Assembly (NCBI GenBank): GCA_905215725.1
Contig: CAJMRD010000032.1
Coordinates: 1-22,447, forward strand
Source of the DNA: an uncultured bacterium
GTDB taxonomy: Bacteria; Actinomycetota; Coriobacteriia; Coriobacteriales; Coriobacteriaceae
Length of the DNA stretch: 22,447 nucleotides
Direction: 5' to 3'
This document shows positions 6,341 to 13,807 of this stretch, in pieces (the first letter of the stretch is position 1; each line of letters starts with the position of its first letter). Under the pieces are notes generated by a model. The model was not told where the DNA came from. It saw only the letters and a program-made list of their open reading frames with translations, and did no database searches. Both the position numbers and the translations under genes were made by a program.

Positions 6341-8416
6341 ATGGGTGCTCCCAAGACCGGCAATGTAAGGAACGTGGTGCTCGTAGGCCAAGGCGGGGTG
6401 GGCAAGACTTCACTCGCCGAGGCCATGCTCCACCTTTCTGGCAAGACCGCCCGCCTGGGCGGCCACGACGGCACCAAGCCCACGCTCGACTATGACCCCG
6501 AAGAGGTCAAGCGTGCATTTTCCATCTCGACGACCATTGCACCGATCGACTGGAAGGGCGCGCGCATCAATGTGCTCGATGCCCCGTGTTACCCCGATTT
6601 TATCGGCGACGCCTTTGCCGCGATGAGCGTCTGCGAGACGGCCCTGTTTGTGGTCGACGCCGAGGCCGGCCCGCAGCCTACGACGGTTAAGCTCTGGTAT
6701 GCCGCCGAGGACCTGCGCTTGGCGCGTGCGGTGTTCGTAAACCGCCTGTCGCGCTCCGAGGCCAGCTTTGCGACCACGATGGACCTGCTGCAGGAGCGCT
6801 TTGGCACGCGACTGGGCGCCGTGACCCTTCCCTGGGGCGAGGGCGAGGACTTTGATGGCATCATCGACCTGGTGCGCATGAAGGCGCGCCATTGCAACGG
6901 CGCCGAAGCCGTTGAGTCGGAGATTCCCGAGGAGTATCGTGCCCAGGCCGAGGAGGCCCATGACCATCTGTGCGAGCTGGTGGCCGAGGCTGACGACGAA
7001 CTGATGATGAAGTACTTGGAAGGCGAGGAGACGCTGACGCAGGAGGAGCTTGAGGGCTTGCTGTCGAAGGCGATTGCCGAGCGCATCTTTGTGCCGGTCT
7101 TTGCGGGCGATTGCATTAAGGAGCAGGGCGTCAACTCGCTGATGGACGACATCGCCACGTACTTCCCGGCGCCGACGGACTACGGCGAGATGCCGCTCAT
7201 CGACGGTGATTCGCTCAAGATTTCGAGCGACGATGACCGTCCGGTGGCGTTTGTGTTTAAGACGCTGGCCGATCCGCAGCAGGGTCGCATCAGCTTTATC
7301 AAGGTGCTGACGGGTACGCTTGAGCCGGGTCTTGAGCTGATCAACGCGCGTACCCGCAAGAGCGATCGTCTGGCCCACCTGTATGTGATGTGCGGCCGCG
7401 ACATGACCGAGGTCGGTCACGCCTATGCCGGCGACATCATCGTGGCGCCCAAGCTGGCGGCCGAGACGGGCGATACGCTCTCCATTACCGGTAAGGTCGA
7501 GGCTGCGGCGTTTAAGTTCCCCAACTCGCAGTACCGCATTGCCATCGAGGCCGAGAACCGTGGCGACGAAGAGAAGCTCTATACGTTTATCGAGAAGGCG
7601 TGCAAGGCTGATCCGACCATGAGCATCGATCGTGACGAGGAGACGGGCCAGACTATCATCTCCGCCGTTGGTGAGGCGCAGGTTTCGGTGCTGCTCAACC
7701 GTTTGGAGGATCGCACCAAGGTCGTGGCCAAGAGCGTGCCGATCCGCATTCCGTATCGCGAGACCATCCGCCGCATGGCGAGCGCCCAGGGTCGCCACAA
7801 GAAGCAGACCGGTGGCGCCGGTCAGTACGGCGACTGCTGGCTGCGCGTGGAGCCGCTTATTGGGCCCGACGGCACGAGCGACGGCTACGAGTTTGTGGAT
7901 GAGGTCGTGGGCGGCCGCATTCCGCGCTCGCTGATCCCCGCCGTGGACAAGGGTGTCCAGGAGACCATGAAGGACGGCATCATTGCCGGCTACCCGCTCA
8001 CGGGCATTCGCGTGGCTGTGTACGACGGCTCGTATCACAGCGTCGACTCCAACGAGATGGCGTTCCGCGCGGCGGCTCGCATCGGCCTGCGCAAGGCATG
8101 CGCCGATGCCGACCCGGTGGTGCTGGAGCCCATCGAGGAAATCACGGTGACTATTCCCGAGAGCTACGCCGGCGCCGTGATGGGTGACATCTCGGCATCG
8201 CGCGGTCGCGTGACGGGCATGGAGACCGATGAACGCGGCGACACCGTGGTCATCGCCCAGGCGCCTCTCGCCGAGCTGACGGATTACTCGACGCGCCTGC
8301 GCTCTATCACGCGCGGCACGGGTGACTTTACCATGAAGCCCGCTGGCTATGAGCAGGTTCCCTATGACGTTCAGGCCAAGCTGGTCGAGCGCTATGAGGA
8401 GGGTCGCGCCAAGTAG
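6341..8416 (+). CDS. Elongation factor G-like translation GTPase (EF-G2/FusA2 type)
   Basis: 691 residues, the length and domain order of EF-G: GTPase (1-~275), beta-barrel domain II (~295-385), domain III, domain IV (~475-600) and the C-terminal domain V. ATG 6341 has AAGGAGG at 6-12 bp upstream; the open frame extends further 5' but without a good start. The P-loop GQGGVGKTS (16-24) is intact. Other G-motifs are altered: the switch I RGITI block is replaced by KRAFSISTTIAP, DTPGHVDF becomes DAPCYPDF, and the NKxD guanine-specificity motif becomes VNRLS. Domain IV keeps RRMASAQGRHKKQTGGAGQYG. It is a paralogue rather than the housekeeping factor, and its ribosomal role is unknown. Stand-alone gene with its own terminator. 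Confidence 0.85.
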   Translation: MGAPKTGNVRNVVLVGQGGVGKTSLAEAMLHLSGKTARLGGHDGTKPTLDYDPEEVKRAFSISTTIAPIDWKGARINVLDAPCYPDFIGDAFAAMSVCETALFVVDAEAGPQPTTVKLWYAAEDLRLARAVFVNRLSRSEASFATTMDLLQERFGTRLGAVTLPWGEGEDFDGIIDLVRMKARHCNGAEAVESEIPEEYRAQAEEAHDHLCELVAEADDELMMKYLEGEETLTQEELEGLLSKAIAERIFVPVFAGDCIKEQGVNSLMDDIATYFPAPTDYGEMPLIDGDSLKISSDDDRPVAFVFKTLADPQQGRISFIKVLTGTLEPGLELINARTRKSDRLAHLYVMCGRDMTEVGHAYAGDIIVAPKLAAETGDTLSITGKVEAAAFKFPNSQYRIAIEAENRGDEEKLYTFIEKACKADPTMSIDRDEETGQTIISAVGEAQVSVLLNRLEDRTKVVAKSVPIRIPYRETIRRMASAQGRHKKQTGGAGQYGDCWLRVEPLIGPDGTSDGYEFVDEVVGGRIPRSLIPAVDKGVQETMKDGIIAGYPLTGIRVAVYDGSYHSVDSNEMAFRAAARIGLRKACADADPVVLEPIEEITVTIPESYAGAVMGDISASRGRVTGMETDERGDTVVIAQAPLAELTDYSTRLRSITRGTGDFTMKPAGYEQVPYDVQAKLVERYEEGRAK

Positions 8417-8450
8417 CGTGCGATTTTGCCTGCAATGTAGGTGCTGACGA

Positions 8451-8487
8451 AAAGGCCACCCTGGGTAACCGGGGCGGCCTTATTTGA
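8451..8487. terminator. Bidirectional terminator between EF-G-like and nuclease genes
   Basis: AAGGCC (8452-8457) pairs with GGCCTT (8476-8481), with an inner CCC/GGG extension. It is followed by ATTTG on the plus strand and by TTTCG on the minus strand. It sits between two convergent genes and can serve both. Confidence 0.75.
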
Positions 8488-8545
8488 TTCCTTGGGGACG
8501 GAGGAAAACGGATCATTTTTTGGGTTACGGGCAGCTTGGTCGGCC

Positions 8546-9529
8546 CTAAACTCCCGAGGTCTGGTTGCGGCCGGTGGCGTAGTCGATCTGCACGTGCGGC
8601 TGCAGGTTGTAGCAGTACACGTGGAAGCAGAGGGTCTTACCGTGGTCTTCGACCGATTGTGCTTCCAGACGAACGCCACGACAGACGAGTTCCTCTTCGT
8701 TGTACACGGGCGTGACGCGGTAGAGCACATGATTGCCAGTGTCGCGGATGTAGTTAAGAATCTGTTCTTCAAACGGCAGCATGCCCGTCTCGTTGAGATA
8801 GCGCGTGCCGGTGAGGAGATTTTTGCGGTTGGCGTTTTCGCCGCAGAGCGACCAGGCGATGAGGTGGCAGCGGTTGTAGAGGCTCTGGCCTGGAATAAAG
8901 TCGTAGCGCTGCTGGTGCCAACCGGCAGGATGGATACGCGAGATATCGCCGCGCTTGCCTTGACCGAGCGATTCGGGGCCCACGCAGGCGAGCGCTTTGC
9001 GAGTGCGGCCCATACTGTCGAGCTTGGAGAATTTCTTAAAGCAGCCCTCTTCTGCAGCGCGTTCGTATTCATCGAGTGTGAATGACGGTGTGCCGAGCGG
9101 GTGCGTGCTGTCGGTGCGAAGGGCAACGTAGGGGTTGCCGGCGTAGTCGGGAATGCTGCTGAGATAAACACCGCGGGCGCGGTTGAGGTCGGGATTTTCG
9201 ACCTCGTCGATGGGGGTGGCGGCACTGTCCGCGGAAACGTCGTCATCGGTGTCGGTCGCGGCGGAATCGGAACCATCGTCAGGGTCCTGGCCGTTTTGAG
9301 GGTCCGGGGAGCTCGCCGTTCCCGATTCGAGCCGAGCGACCAGGCCCGCCTCGTCGTCGGTGCGGCTGGGACTCTCGTTTTGTTTTTCGGCCAGAGCCGC
9401 CGCCTGCTCATCGCTTTGCGGCGACAGCAGCTTGGGCGCTCCGTCGAGTGATCCCGTAAACAGCGCAAACCCCAGCACCACGGCGGTGCCGATGGAAAGT
9501 ACTTGCTTGTAGGTGGACTTGCGCGACAT
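8546..9529 (-). CDS. Secreted DNA/RNA non-specific endonuclease (EndA/DNA-entry nuclease type)
   Basis: 327 residues. An N-terminal basic stretch and hydrophobic segment (about residues 10-25) act as a signal peptide or membrane anchor. A low-complexity Asp/Ser/Thr/Ala-rich linker follows (about 35-110), then the nuclease domain (about 115-320). The catalytic block reads YNRCHLIAWSLCGENANRKN, where NRCHLIA takes the place of the DRGH motif of the beta-beta-alpha-metal family and the following Asn-rich part binds Mg2+. The next conserved block is NLLTGTRYLNETGM. Such nucleases degrade extracellular DNA for nutrition, competence or defence. No competence gene is adjacent. A membrane-tethered nuclease is my preferred reading. 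Confidence 0.85.
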   Translation of the reverse strand: MSRKSTYKQVLSIGTAVVLGFALFTGSLDGAPKLLSPQSDEQAAALAEKQNESPSRTDDEAGLVARLESGTASSPDPQNGQDPDDGSDSAATDTDDDVSADSAATPIDEVENPDLNRARGVYLSSIPDYAGNPYVALRTDSTHPLGTPSFTLDEYERAAEEGCFKKFSKLDSMGRTRKALACVGPESLGQGKRGDISRIHPAGWHQQRYDFIPGQSLYNRCHLIAWSLCGENANRKNLLTGTRYLNETGMLPFEEQILNYIRDTGNHVLYRVTPVYNEEELVCRGVRLEAQSVEDHGKTLCFHVYCYNLQPHVQIDYATGRNQTSGV

Positions 9530-9684
9530 TGAGGCTCCTGGATGGACGGTTGGGAATCTACCAGTCTAGCAGGAGCCGGCAGGGGCCGTTCTGCCGAACA
9601 AATACTTAAGATTTGGGATAGACGCTACTGATTCATTTGTCTCATATGGAGCTGCAGCGGTTGTGTATATGAAGCTATTCGGCG

Positions 9685-9733
9685 TTTCCCCAGATAAAAC
9701 CTGCCAAAATAAACCTGTCTCTTTTTGGCGGGC
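9685..9733 (+). repeat. Dispersed hairpin repeat, copy 1
   Basis: TTTCCCCAGATAAAA is followed by a hairpin: CCTGCCAAAA (9700-9709) with TTTTGGCGGG (9723-9732), containing one T-G wobble. The first 35 bp are identical to copy 2 at 11772. It lies in the 470-bp gene-free gap 9530-9999, in the same orientation as copy 2. Confidence 0.9.
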
Positions 9734-9805
9734 TAATCGTGAGTTATTTCACCGCAACTTAGGGCACGGTTAGGAAGTGTGCACCTTAAAGAGTGGAGCC
9801 CTTGA

Positions 9806-9995
9806 TTAGAGAGATTGCGCTCGTCTCTCTAAATGTCTCTTTAAAGAGAAGGTCAGTTAAAGAGATAGCATTAGGAAATCTAGCAGTGAATTTGATGCAT
9901 CTCTCTAAATTTCTCTCTAAAATAAGATGCCTATCTCTCTAAAGTTAGAGAGATATACTATACTTTAGAGAGATAAATCTATCGTTTTAGAGAGA
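9806..9995. promoter_or_regulatory. Array of ~10 TTTAGAGAGA operator-like sites before the AlbA_2/HTH gene
   Basis: The decamer TTTAGAGAGA or its complement TCTCTCTAAA (allowing one change) occurs at 9806, 9824, 9836 (as the perfect palindrome TCTCTTTAAAGAGA), 9857, 9900, 9912, 9934, 9945, 9964 and 9986. Sites 9933-9954 form a perfect 10+2+10 inverted repeat. The last site ends 4 bp before the ATG and overlaps the ribosome site; TATACT -10-like hexamers lie between sites (9954-9965). The arrangement suggests cooperative binding by a repressor, probably the downstream HTH protein itself (inference). Confidence 0.8.
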
Positions 9996-9999
9996 CGGA

Positions 10000-11700
10000 A
10001 TGCCAATGCTGCTGGATGAACCTCTTGGCCTTATTGTTGAGCGCCTTCGCAGGCGGGGGACTGATGACGCATCGGTAGAAGTTAAAGCCTGCACGAATAA
10101 ATTGAGCGCAGACGTATGGGAGACAGTGAGCGCTTTTGCGAACACTGCGGGTGGGCTCATTATTTTGGGCCTGAACGAGGCCGAAGGATTTGTTCCTTCG
10201 GCTAACTTTGCTATCGATAGGGTGCGCGATCAGTTTGTTTCGGGTATCGGAGACGGAGGCTCAGCGGCAGTGGTGACCCATGCGCCGCGGTACGAGCTTG
10301 ATCGAGGCGAGGTCGACGGGCTCCAGGTGCTTCTGGTGCGCATCTTTGAACTTGAGCTTAAAGCGAAGCCTTGCTATATCGGCGCGCGCGGCGTGCAGAA
10401 CGGTAGCTACAAGCGCGTGGATGATAAAGATATCAAGATGTCACCCGCTGAGCTATATGAGCTGCAGAGTGCGTTGCTCCCGAGCGATGCAGACGGCACG
10501 GTGGTTTCGGAGGCAACGGTCGAGGATTTGGATCCAGATGTCGTGCGGTCTATTATCGCAAATCGCCGGCTGCAGACCCCGCGCGTTTTGCGCGGGGCCG
10601 ATACGCTGGAAAAGCAGCTGGTCAGACTCAATATCACTACAAAGGATGGTGCCGTGAAGCTCGCGGGGCTTCTGTCGGCGGGAATTTACCCCCAGCAGTT
10701 CTATCCCAAACTGATGATCGATGTCGCCGTTCATTCCGATGTGGAAAAATCCGCACCCGGGCAACCCCGATTTATTGACCGCCAGTTGTGCGATGGCCCG
10801 ATTCCGGCTTGCATCGAAGATGCCCTTGCCGCGATTGGACGAAACTTGCGCAAAGCGGCGATAGTGCAAGGCGCTGGCAGAAGGGAGGATTGGGAAGTTC
10901 CCCAGGAGGTTTTGCGCGAGGCCTTGGCAAATGCCTGCATCCATCGAGAATATTCGCCCATGTTTGTGGGGCAGGCCGTGAGTGTCGATATCTATCCAGA
11001 CAGAATAGAGATCAAAAACCCTGGCGGGCTTTGGGGCGGAAAGACGGTGGACAATCTTGCAGACGGGGAATCGCGCTGCCGAAACCCAAAGCTCATGAGC
11101 CTAATGGGGGCGACGCCGTTAGAGCATGCCGAGGGGGCCGTTGCGGAAAGCCAGGGATCTGGTATCCCGGCTATGATTCGCGAGATGGAGTCTCGTTCGC
11201 TTGGCAGGCCGAAATTTATCGTTAAGGCCGATTCGTTTACGGTGCTGCTTTCCCGGCACGGGGCGGAGCTTGCTGAAAACCGCACGTGGATTCAGAGCCA
11301 TGTGGGCACCGAGCTGACGGATCGCGAGGAAACACTGCTCATGTTTATGCGGGAGCATGGGTGCGTATGCGATGTTCAAAAAATACGAGAGGCCCTGAAG
11401 TGGGATTCGGATGACATTCGCCTGATCTGCGGGGACCTTGTGGATAAACATGTCCTGTCAAAATGCGGCAAAGACACGTTTGAAATTATCGATATGAACA
11501 GAGAATCGTCAGCTTCGACGGCGGATAGGATCCTGGAGGCTCTCAGCGCCGAAGTGGATATGACGGCGCGAGAAATAGCGGTTGCATCGGGGGTCAGAAT
11601 TTCGTCTGTCCGTTACCATCTGCCAAAAATGGCAGATAAAGGACTCATCGAGGTAATGGGTTCATCGACGAGCCGCAATCGCCGATATCGGAAGAAGTAG
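10000..11700 (+). CDS. AlbA_2 (Schlafen-type) ATP-binding protein with C-terminal winged helix
   Basis: 566 residues of the COG2865-like group (predicted HTH regulators with a domain shared with Schlafen). The AlbA_2 domain covers about residues 8-150, with EVKACTN and the conserved WETVSAFANTAGGLIILGL. A GHKL/HATPase_c_4-like domain covers about 300-400, with REALANACIHREYS, the DRIEIKNPGG turn and the NPKLMSLM block. Two helix-turn-helix segments follow (about 460-490 and 507-560); the last carries TAREIAVASGVRISSVRYHL and ends in a basic tail. The start at 10000 is the first ATG, with a second ATG two codons on. It is bracketed by same-orientation repeats and is less GC-rich than its neighbours, suggesting acquisition. 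Cellular role unknown; related proteins are annotated as regulators and some occur in defence loci. Confidence 0.85.
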   Translation: MPMLLDEPLGLIVERLRRRGTDDASVEVKACTNKLSADVWETVSAFANTAGGLIILGLNEAEGFVPSANFAIDRVRDQFVSGIGDGGSAAVVTHAPRYELDRGEVDGLQVLLVRIFELELKAKPCYIGARGVQNGSYKRVDDKDIKMSPAELYELQSALLPSDADGTVVSEATVEDLDPDVVRSIIANRRLQTPRVLRGADTLEKQLVRLNITTKDGAVKLAGLLSAGIYPQQFYPKLMIDVAVHSDVEKSAPGQPRFIDRQLCDGPIPACIEDALAAIGRNLRKAAIVQGAGRREDWEVPQEVLREALANACIHREYSPMFVGQAVSVDIYPDRIEIKNPGGLWGGKTVDNLADGESRCRNPKLMSLMGATPLEHAEGAVAESQGSGIPAMIREMESRSLGRPKFIVKADSFTVLLSRHGAELAENRTWIQSHVGTELTDREETLLMFMREHGCVCDVQKIREALKWDSDDIRLICGDLVDKHVLSKCGKDTFEIIDMNRESSASTADRILEALSAEVDMTAREIAVASGVRISSVRYHLPKMADKGLIEVMGSSTSRNRRYRKK

Positions 11701-11712
11701 ATGCAGCCGGAC

Positions 11713-11757
11713 CGCCCCTCTAGTGTCTCTCGAAGTTAGATGGGCGCTAGAGGGGCG
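11713..11757 (+). terminator. Hairpin at the 3' end of the AlbA_2 gene
   Basis: CGCCCCTCTAG (11713-11723) and CTAGAGGGGCG (11747-11757) are perfect complements around a 23-nt loop, 12 bp after the stop. There is no T-run, so termination is inferred from position. The loop contains GTCTCTCGAAGTTAGA, a degenerate match to the inverted operator at 9933-9954. Confidence 0.65.
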
Positions 11758-11771
11758 ACTGCCTCGCGATA

Positions 11772-11820
11772 TTTCCCCAGATAAAACCTGCCAAAATAAA
11801 CCTGTCCCTTATTGGCAGGT
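11772..11820 (+). repeat. Dispersed hairpin repeat, copy 2
   Basis: TTTCCCCAGATAAAA, then CCTGCCAA (11788-11795) pairing with TTGGCAGG (11812-11819) around the same loop as the other copies. It lies downstream of the AlbA_2 gene, in the same orientation as copy 1. Confidence 0.9.
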
Positions 11821-11892
11821 CAGTTAACGCAGTGCAGGTTGAGCATATGCGAGCGAGCGGGCTCCGGGTGCGGTAAGGTGACGTGAAACAAG

Positions 11893-11919
11893 CGGGCGCT
11901 GACCTTTTGGTCGCGCCCG
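11893..11919. other. Strong GC-rich hairpin in the AlbA_2-larE spacer
   Basis: CGGGCGC (11893-11899) and GACC pair with GGTC and GCGCCCG (11909-11919) around a TTTT loop, with one bulged T. It is not followed by a T-run. The 296-bp spacer 11701-11996 holds only this hairpin, the repeat copy 2 and the two terminator-like hairpins. Confidence 0.55.
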
Positions 11920-11969
11920 TGAAGTTGAACGTCAGATTGCCGTGCCCGGGGCCTGCGCAGCGCCGAGCA

Positions 11970-11996
11970 GTTACGCCGTTTGTAAAACGGCGTAAC
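11970..11996 (-). terminator. Perfect 12-bp palindromic hairpin directly after larE
   Basis: GTTACGCCGTTT (11970-11981) and AAACGGCGTAAC (11985-11996) pair perfectly around a 3-nt loop. The hairpin starts immediately after the larE TAG. No T-run follows on the minus strand, so it may instead protect the 3' end. Confidence 0.65.
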
Positions 11997-12875
11997 CTAA
12001 AGGTTCATGTTGCCGTGGATGTAGGGGGTGACCTCGGGGGAGATATGGTCGCAGCCCAGCTCGCGCAGCGCGGACTCGATAACGGCGGGCAGCGGGGTCT
12101 TGCCCTTGTCGTCGACGGCGGCACCGCCGAGGGTGGCAATCTTGGCGACATCTGCGGGTGCGGCCTCGATATGCATGCAGCCGCCGACCAAGCGCGCGCG
12201 TACCTGTGCCAGATCAAGATCGTGCAGGTAATCCTCGCAGGCGCGGATTAAATCGACCTTCTCGCGCGTAAGCTCCTCGCCCGTGGGGACGCGGGTGGCA
12301 AGACATGCTCCCGCCGGCAGGTTCCAAACGGGATAGCCCCATGCGCGCAGCAGTTCGCGCTCTTCGTCCTTGGTAAAGCCGACCTCCATGAGAGGGGAGC
12401 GTACGCCGAGCTCTTTTGCCGCACGCATGCCGGGGCGGTAGTCACCGCGATCGCTTGCATTGCTGCCATCGATGACGGTGGGAAAGCCGAGCGACTTGGC
12501 GTGGTTGACGATGGCGGTAAAGCCGGCGTGCTTGCAGTGGTAGCAGCGATTGACATCGTTACAGGCTACCTGGGGGAGCTGCAGCTGATCGACCGAAAGA
12601 TTGAGCACGGGGAGCTTAAAATGCGCCCCTTCATCAGCTTGCCCATCAACGGACTGCTCAAACGAAGTCTGTTCGGGCGTGCCGATGAGCGGCGTGGTGA
12701 GATGGACGAGGAGGGTATTGGTAGGCATGATGCGGGCGCAGACCGCGGCCAAAAAGCTGCTGTCGACACCACCGGAAAAGCCGATGGCGACGCGTCCGTA
12801 TGCCAAAAGCAGCTGCTCGAGTGCTGCGAGTTTGTCCTGAAGCTCCTCTGCGGGTGCGGCGGTGTCTGAAAGCAT
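11997..12875 (-). CDS. larE: ATP-dependent sacrificial sulfur transferase LarE
   Basis: 292-residue PP-loop protein. LarE adenylates the pyridinium precursor of the nickel-pincer cofactor of lactate racemase and donates sulfur from its own cysteine. Seen: PP-loop SGGVDSS (about residues 35-41), the RCYHCK motif, DGSNASDRGDYRPGMRAA, and WNLPAGACLATR, whose Cys corresponds to the sacrificial cysteine of Lactobacillus plantarum LarE. ATG 12875 follows AAGGAA at a good distance. No larB, larC or larA lies in the window, so the partners must be elsewhere or the enzyme serves another NPN-cofactor protein. Single gene, divergent from the HAD gene. Confidence 0.9.
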   Translation of the reverse strand: MLSDTAAPAEELQDKLAALEQLLLAYGRVAIGFSGGVDSSFLAAVCARIMPTNTLLVHLTTPLIGTPEQTSFEQSVDGQADEGAHFKLPVLNLSVDQLQLPQVACNDVNRCYHCKHAGFTAIVNHAKSLGFPTVIDGSNASDRGDYRPGMRAAKELGVRSPLMEVGFTKDEERELLRAWGYPVWNLPAGACLATRVPTGEELTREKVDLIRACEDYLHDLDLAQVRARLVGGCMHIEAAPADVAKIATLGGAAVDDKGKTPLPAVIESALRELGCDHISPEVTPYIHGNMNL

Positions 12876-12897
12876 GAAAGTTCCTTACAGTTATTAA

Positions 12898-12928
12898 AGC
12901 TCGGATGAAACTATAATCCCACCGAGCT
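12898..12928. promoter_or_regulatory. Inverted repeat around the larE -10 region
   Basis: AGCTCGG (12898-12904) and CCGAGCT (12922-12928) form a dyad that encloses TATAGT, a minus-strand -10-like hexamer. ATGACA lies 16 bp upstream as a weak -35. It could be an operator controlling larE; this is inferred from position only. Confidence 0.35.
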
Positions 12929-13043
12929 GCTTGTCATAAGACTTCCAGCTATGTAACGAAAGTGCAATATGCTATATACGTTATATACAAGCTTGTAAAG
13001 TGCGGTAGAGTGGCAGTAATGCAATCCGGCGAGGGGGACCGAT

Positions 13044-13694
13044 ATGATCAAGGCTGTTATTTTTGACATGGATGGAACGCTGGTCGATACCGAGCGTTTG
13101 GGGATTAAGGCCTGGAAGGCAGGCGCCGCTGAGCTGGGGCTCGCGATTGATGAAGCGCTGATCCATCAGTTTATCGGCCGCACGCTGCCCGATGTTATGG
13201 ACATCCTCGATAAGCATTATGGCAGCCACGAAACCACCGAGGCGATCTATCGTCGCCACAAGGAGATTCGCGACGAGATGGTCAAGACCGAACTGGAACT
13301 TAAGGTCGGCGCCGCCGAGTGCCTAGACGAGCTGCTAGCTGCGGGCTATCACGTGGGCCTAGCGACGTCGTCGCGCCTCGTTACGGCCGAGCGCAACCTT
13401 AAGATGGTCGGTCTTTTTGACAAGTTTGAAACGGTAACGTGTGGCGAGGACGTCGTGCACGGCAAGCCCGACCCCGAGATGTATCTGCTCGCCTGCGAGC
13501 GTGCGGGCTTTGCCCCCGAGGAGTGCGCCGTGGTCGAGGATTCGCGCAATGGTTGCGTCTCGGGCATCACGGCCGGCTGCCACGTCTTTGCCGTCCCCGA
13601 TATTGTGCCGCTGCCGCAGGACGTGGTGGATGGCTGCGAGGCCGTGCTCGATACGTTGTTCGACCTGGCGGCGGCAATCAAGACTGTGCGCTAG
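13044..13694 (+). CDS. HAD-superfamily hydrolase, beta-phosphoglucomutase/phosphatase-like
   Basis: 216-residue cytoplasmic HAD enzyme with the subfamily I helical cap (about residues 17-85). All four catalytic motifs are present: I DMDGTLVDTE (nucleophile and acid/base Asp), II ATSSR, III the Lys in HGKPDPEMY, and IV VVEDSRNG. The sequence is closest to the beta-phosphoglucomutase-like and sugar-phosphatase group; which reaction it catalyses cannot be decided without the cap-residue comparison. ATG 13044 follows GAGGGGG. The 168-bp upstream spacer contains a repeated TATATAC. It is convergent with the LacI gene and shares a terminator with it. Confidence 0.88.
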   Translation: MIKAVIFDMDGTLVDTERLGIKAWKAGAAELGLAIDEALIHQFIGRTLPDVMDILDKHYGSHETTEAIYRRHKEIRDEMVKTELELKVGAAECLDELLAAGYHVGLATSSRLVTAERNLKMVGLFDKFETVTCGEDVVHGKPDPEMYLLACERAGFAPEECAVVEDSRNGCVSGITAGCHVFAVPDIVPLPQDVVDGCEAVLDTLFDLAAAIKTVR

Positions 13695-13732
13695 AAAATT
13701 GCGGCGTTGAAACGAGCGATTGCTCACGTTTG

Positions 13733-13782
13733 CGCTTAAGCAAAAGGGGTCCGGCAATGGTCGGGCCCCTTTTGCTTAAGCG
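13733..13782. terminator. Bidirectional terminator between HAD and LacI genes
   Basis: A 21-bp stem with a single G-T wobble: left arm 13733-13753 (CGCTTAAGCAAAAGGGG then TCCG), right arm 13762-13782, and 8-nt loop GCAATGGT. A-rich and T-rich parts of the arms give U-runs in both directions. It lies midway between two convergent stop codons. Confidence 0.9.
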
Positions 13783-13807
13783 ACGACTTAGCATACTCGC
13801 GGGCGTG

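Noticed and set aside
6410..8038. Minus-strand open frame opposite the EF-G-like gene
   Set aside because: Antisense shadow with no recognisable domain.
9806..9995. AGAGAGA repeats as a CRISPR array or replication iterons
   Set aside because: The units are about 10 bp, occur in both orientations with irregular spacing, have no spacer pattern and no cas or rep gene nearby; operator sites fit better.
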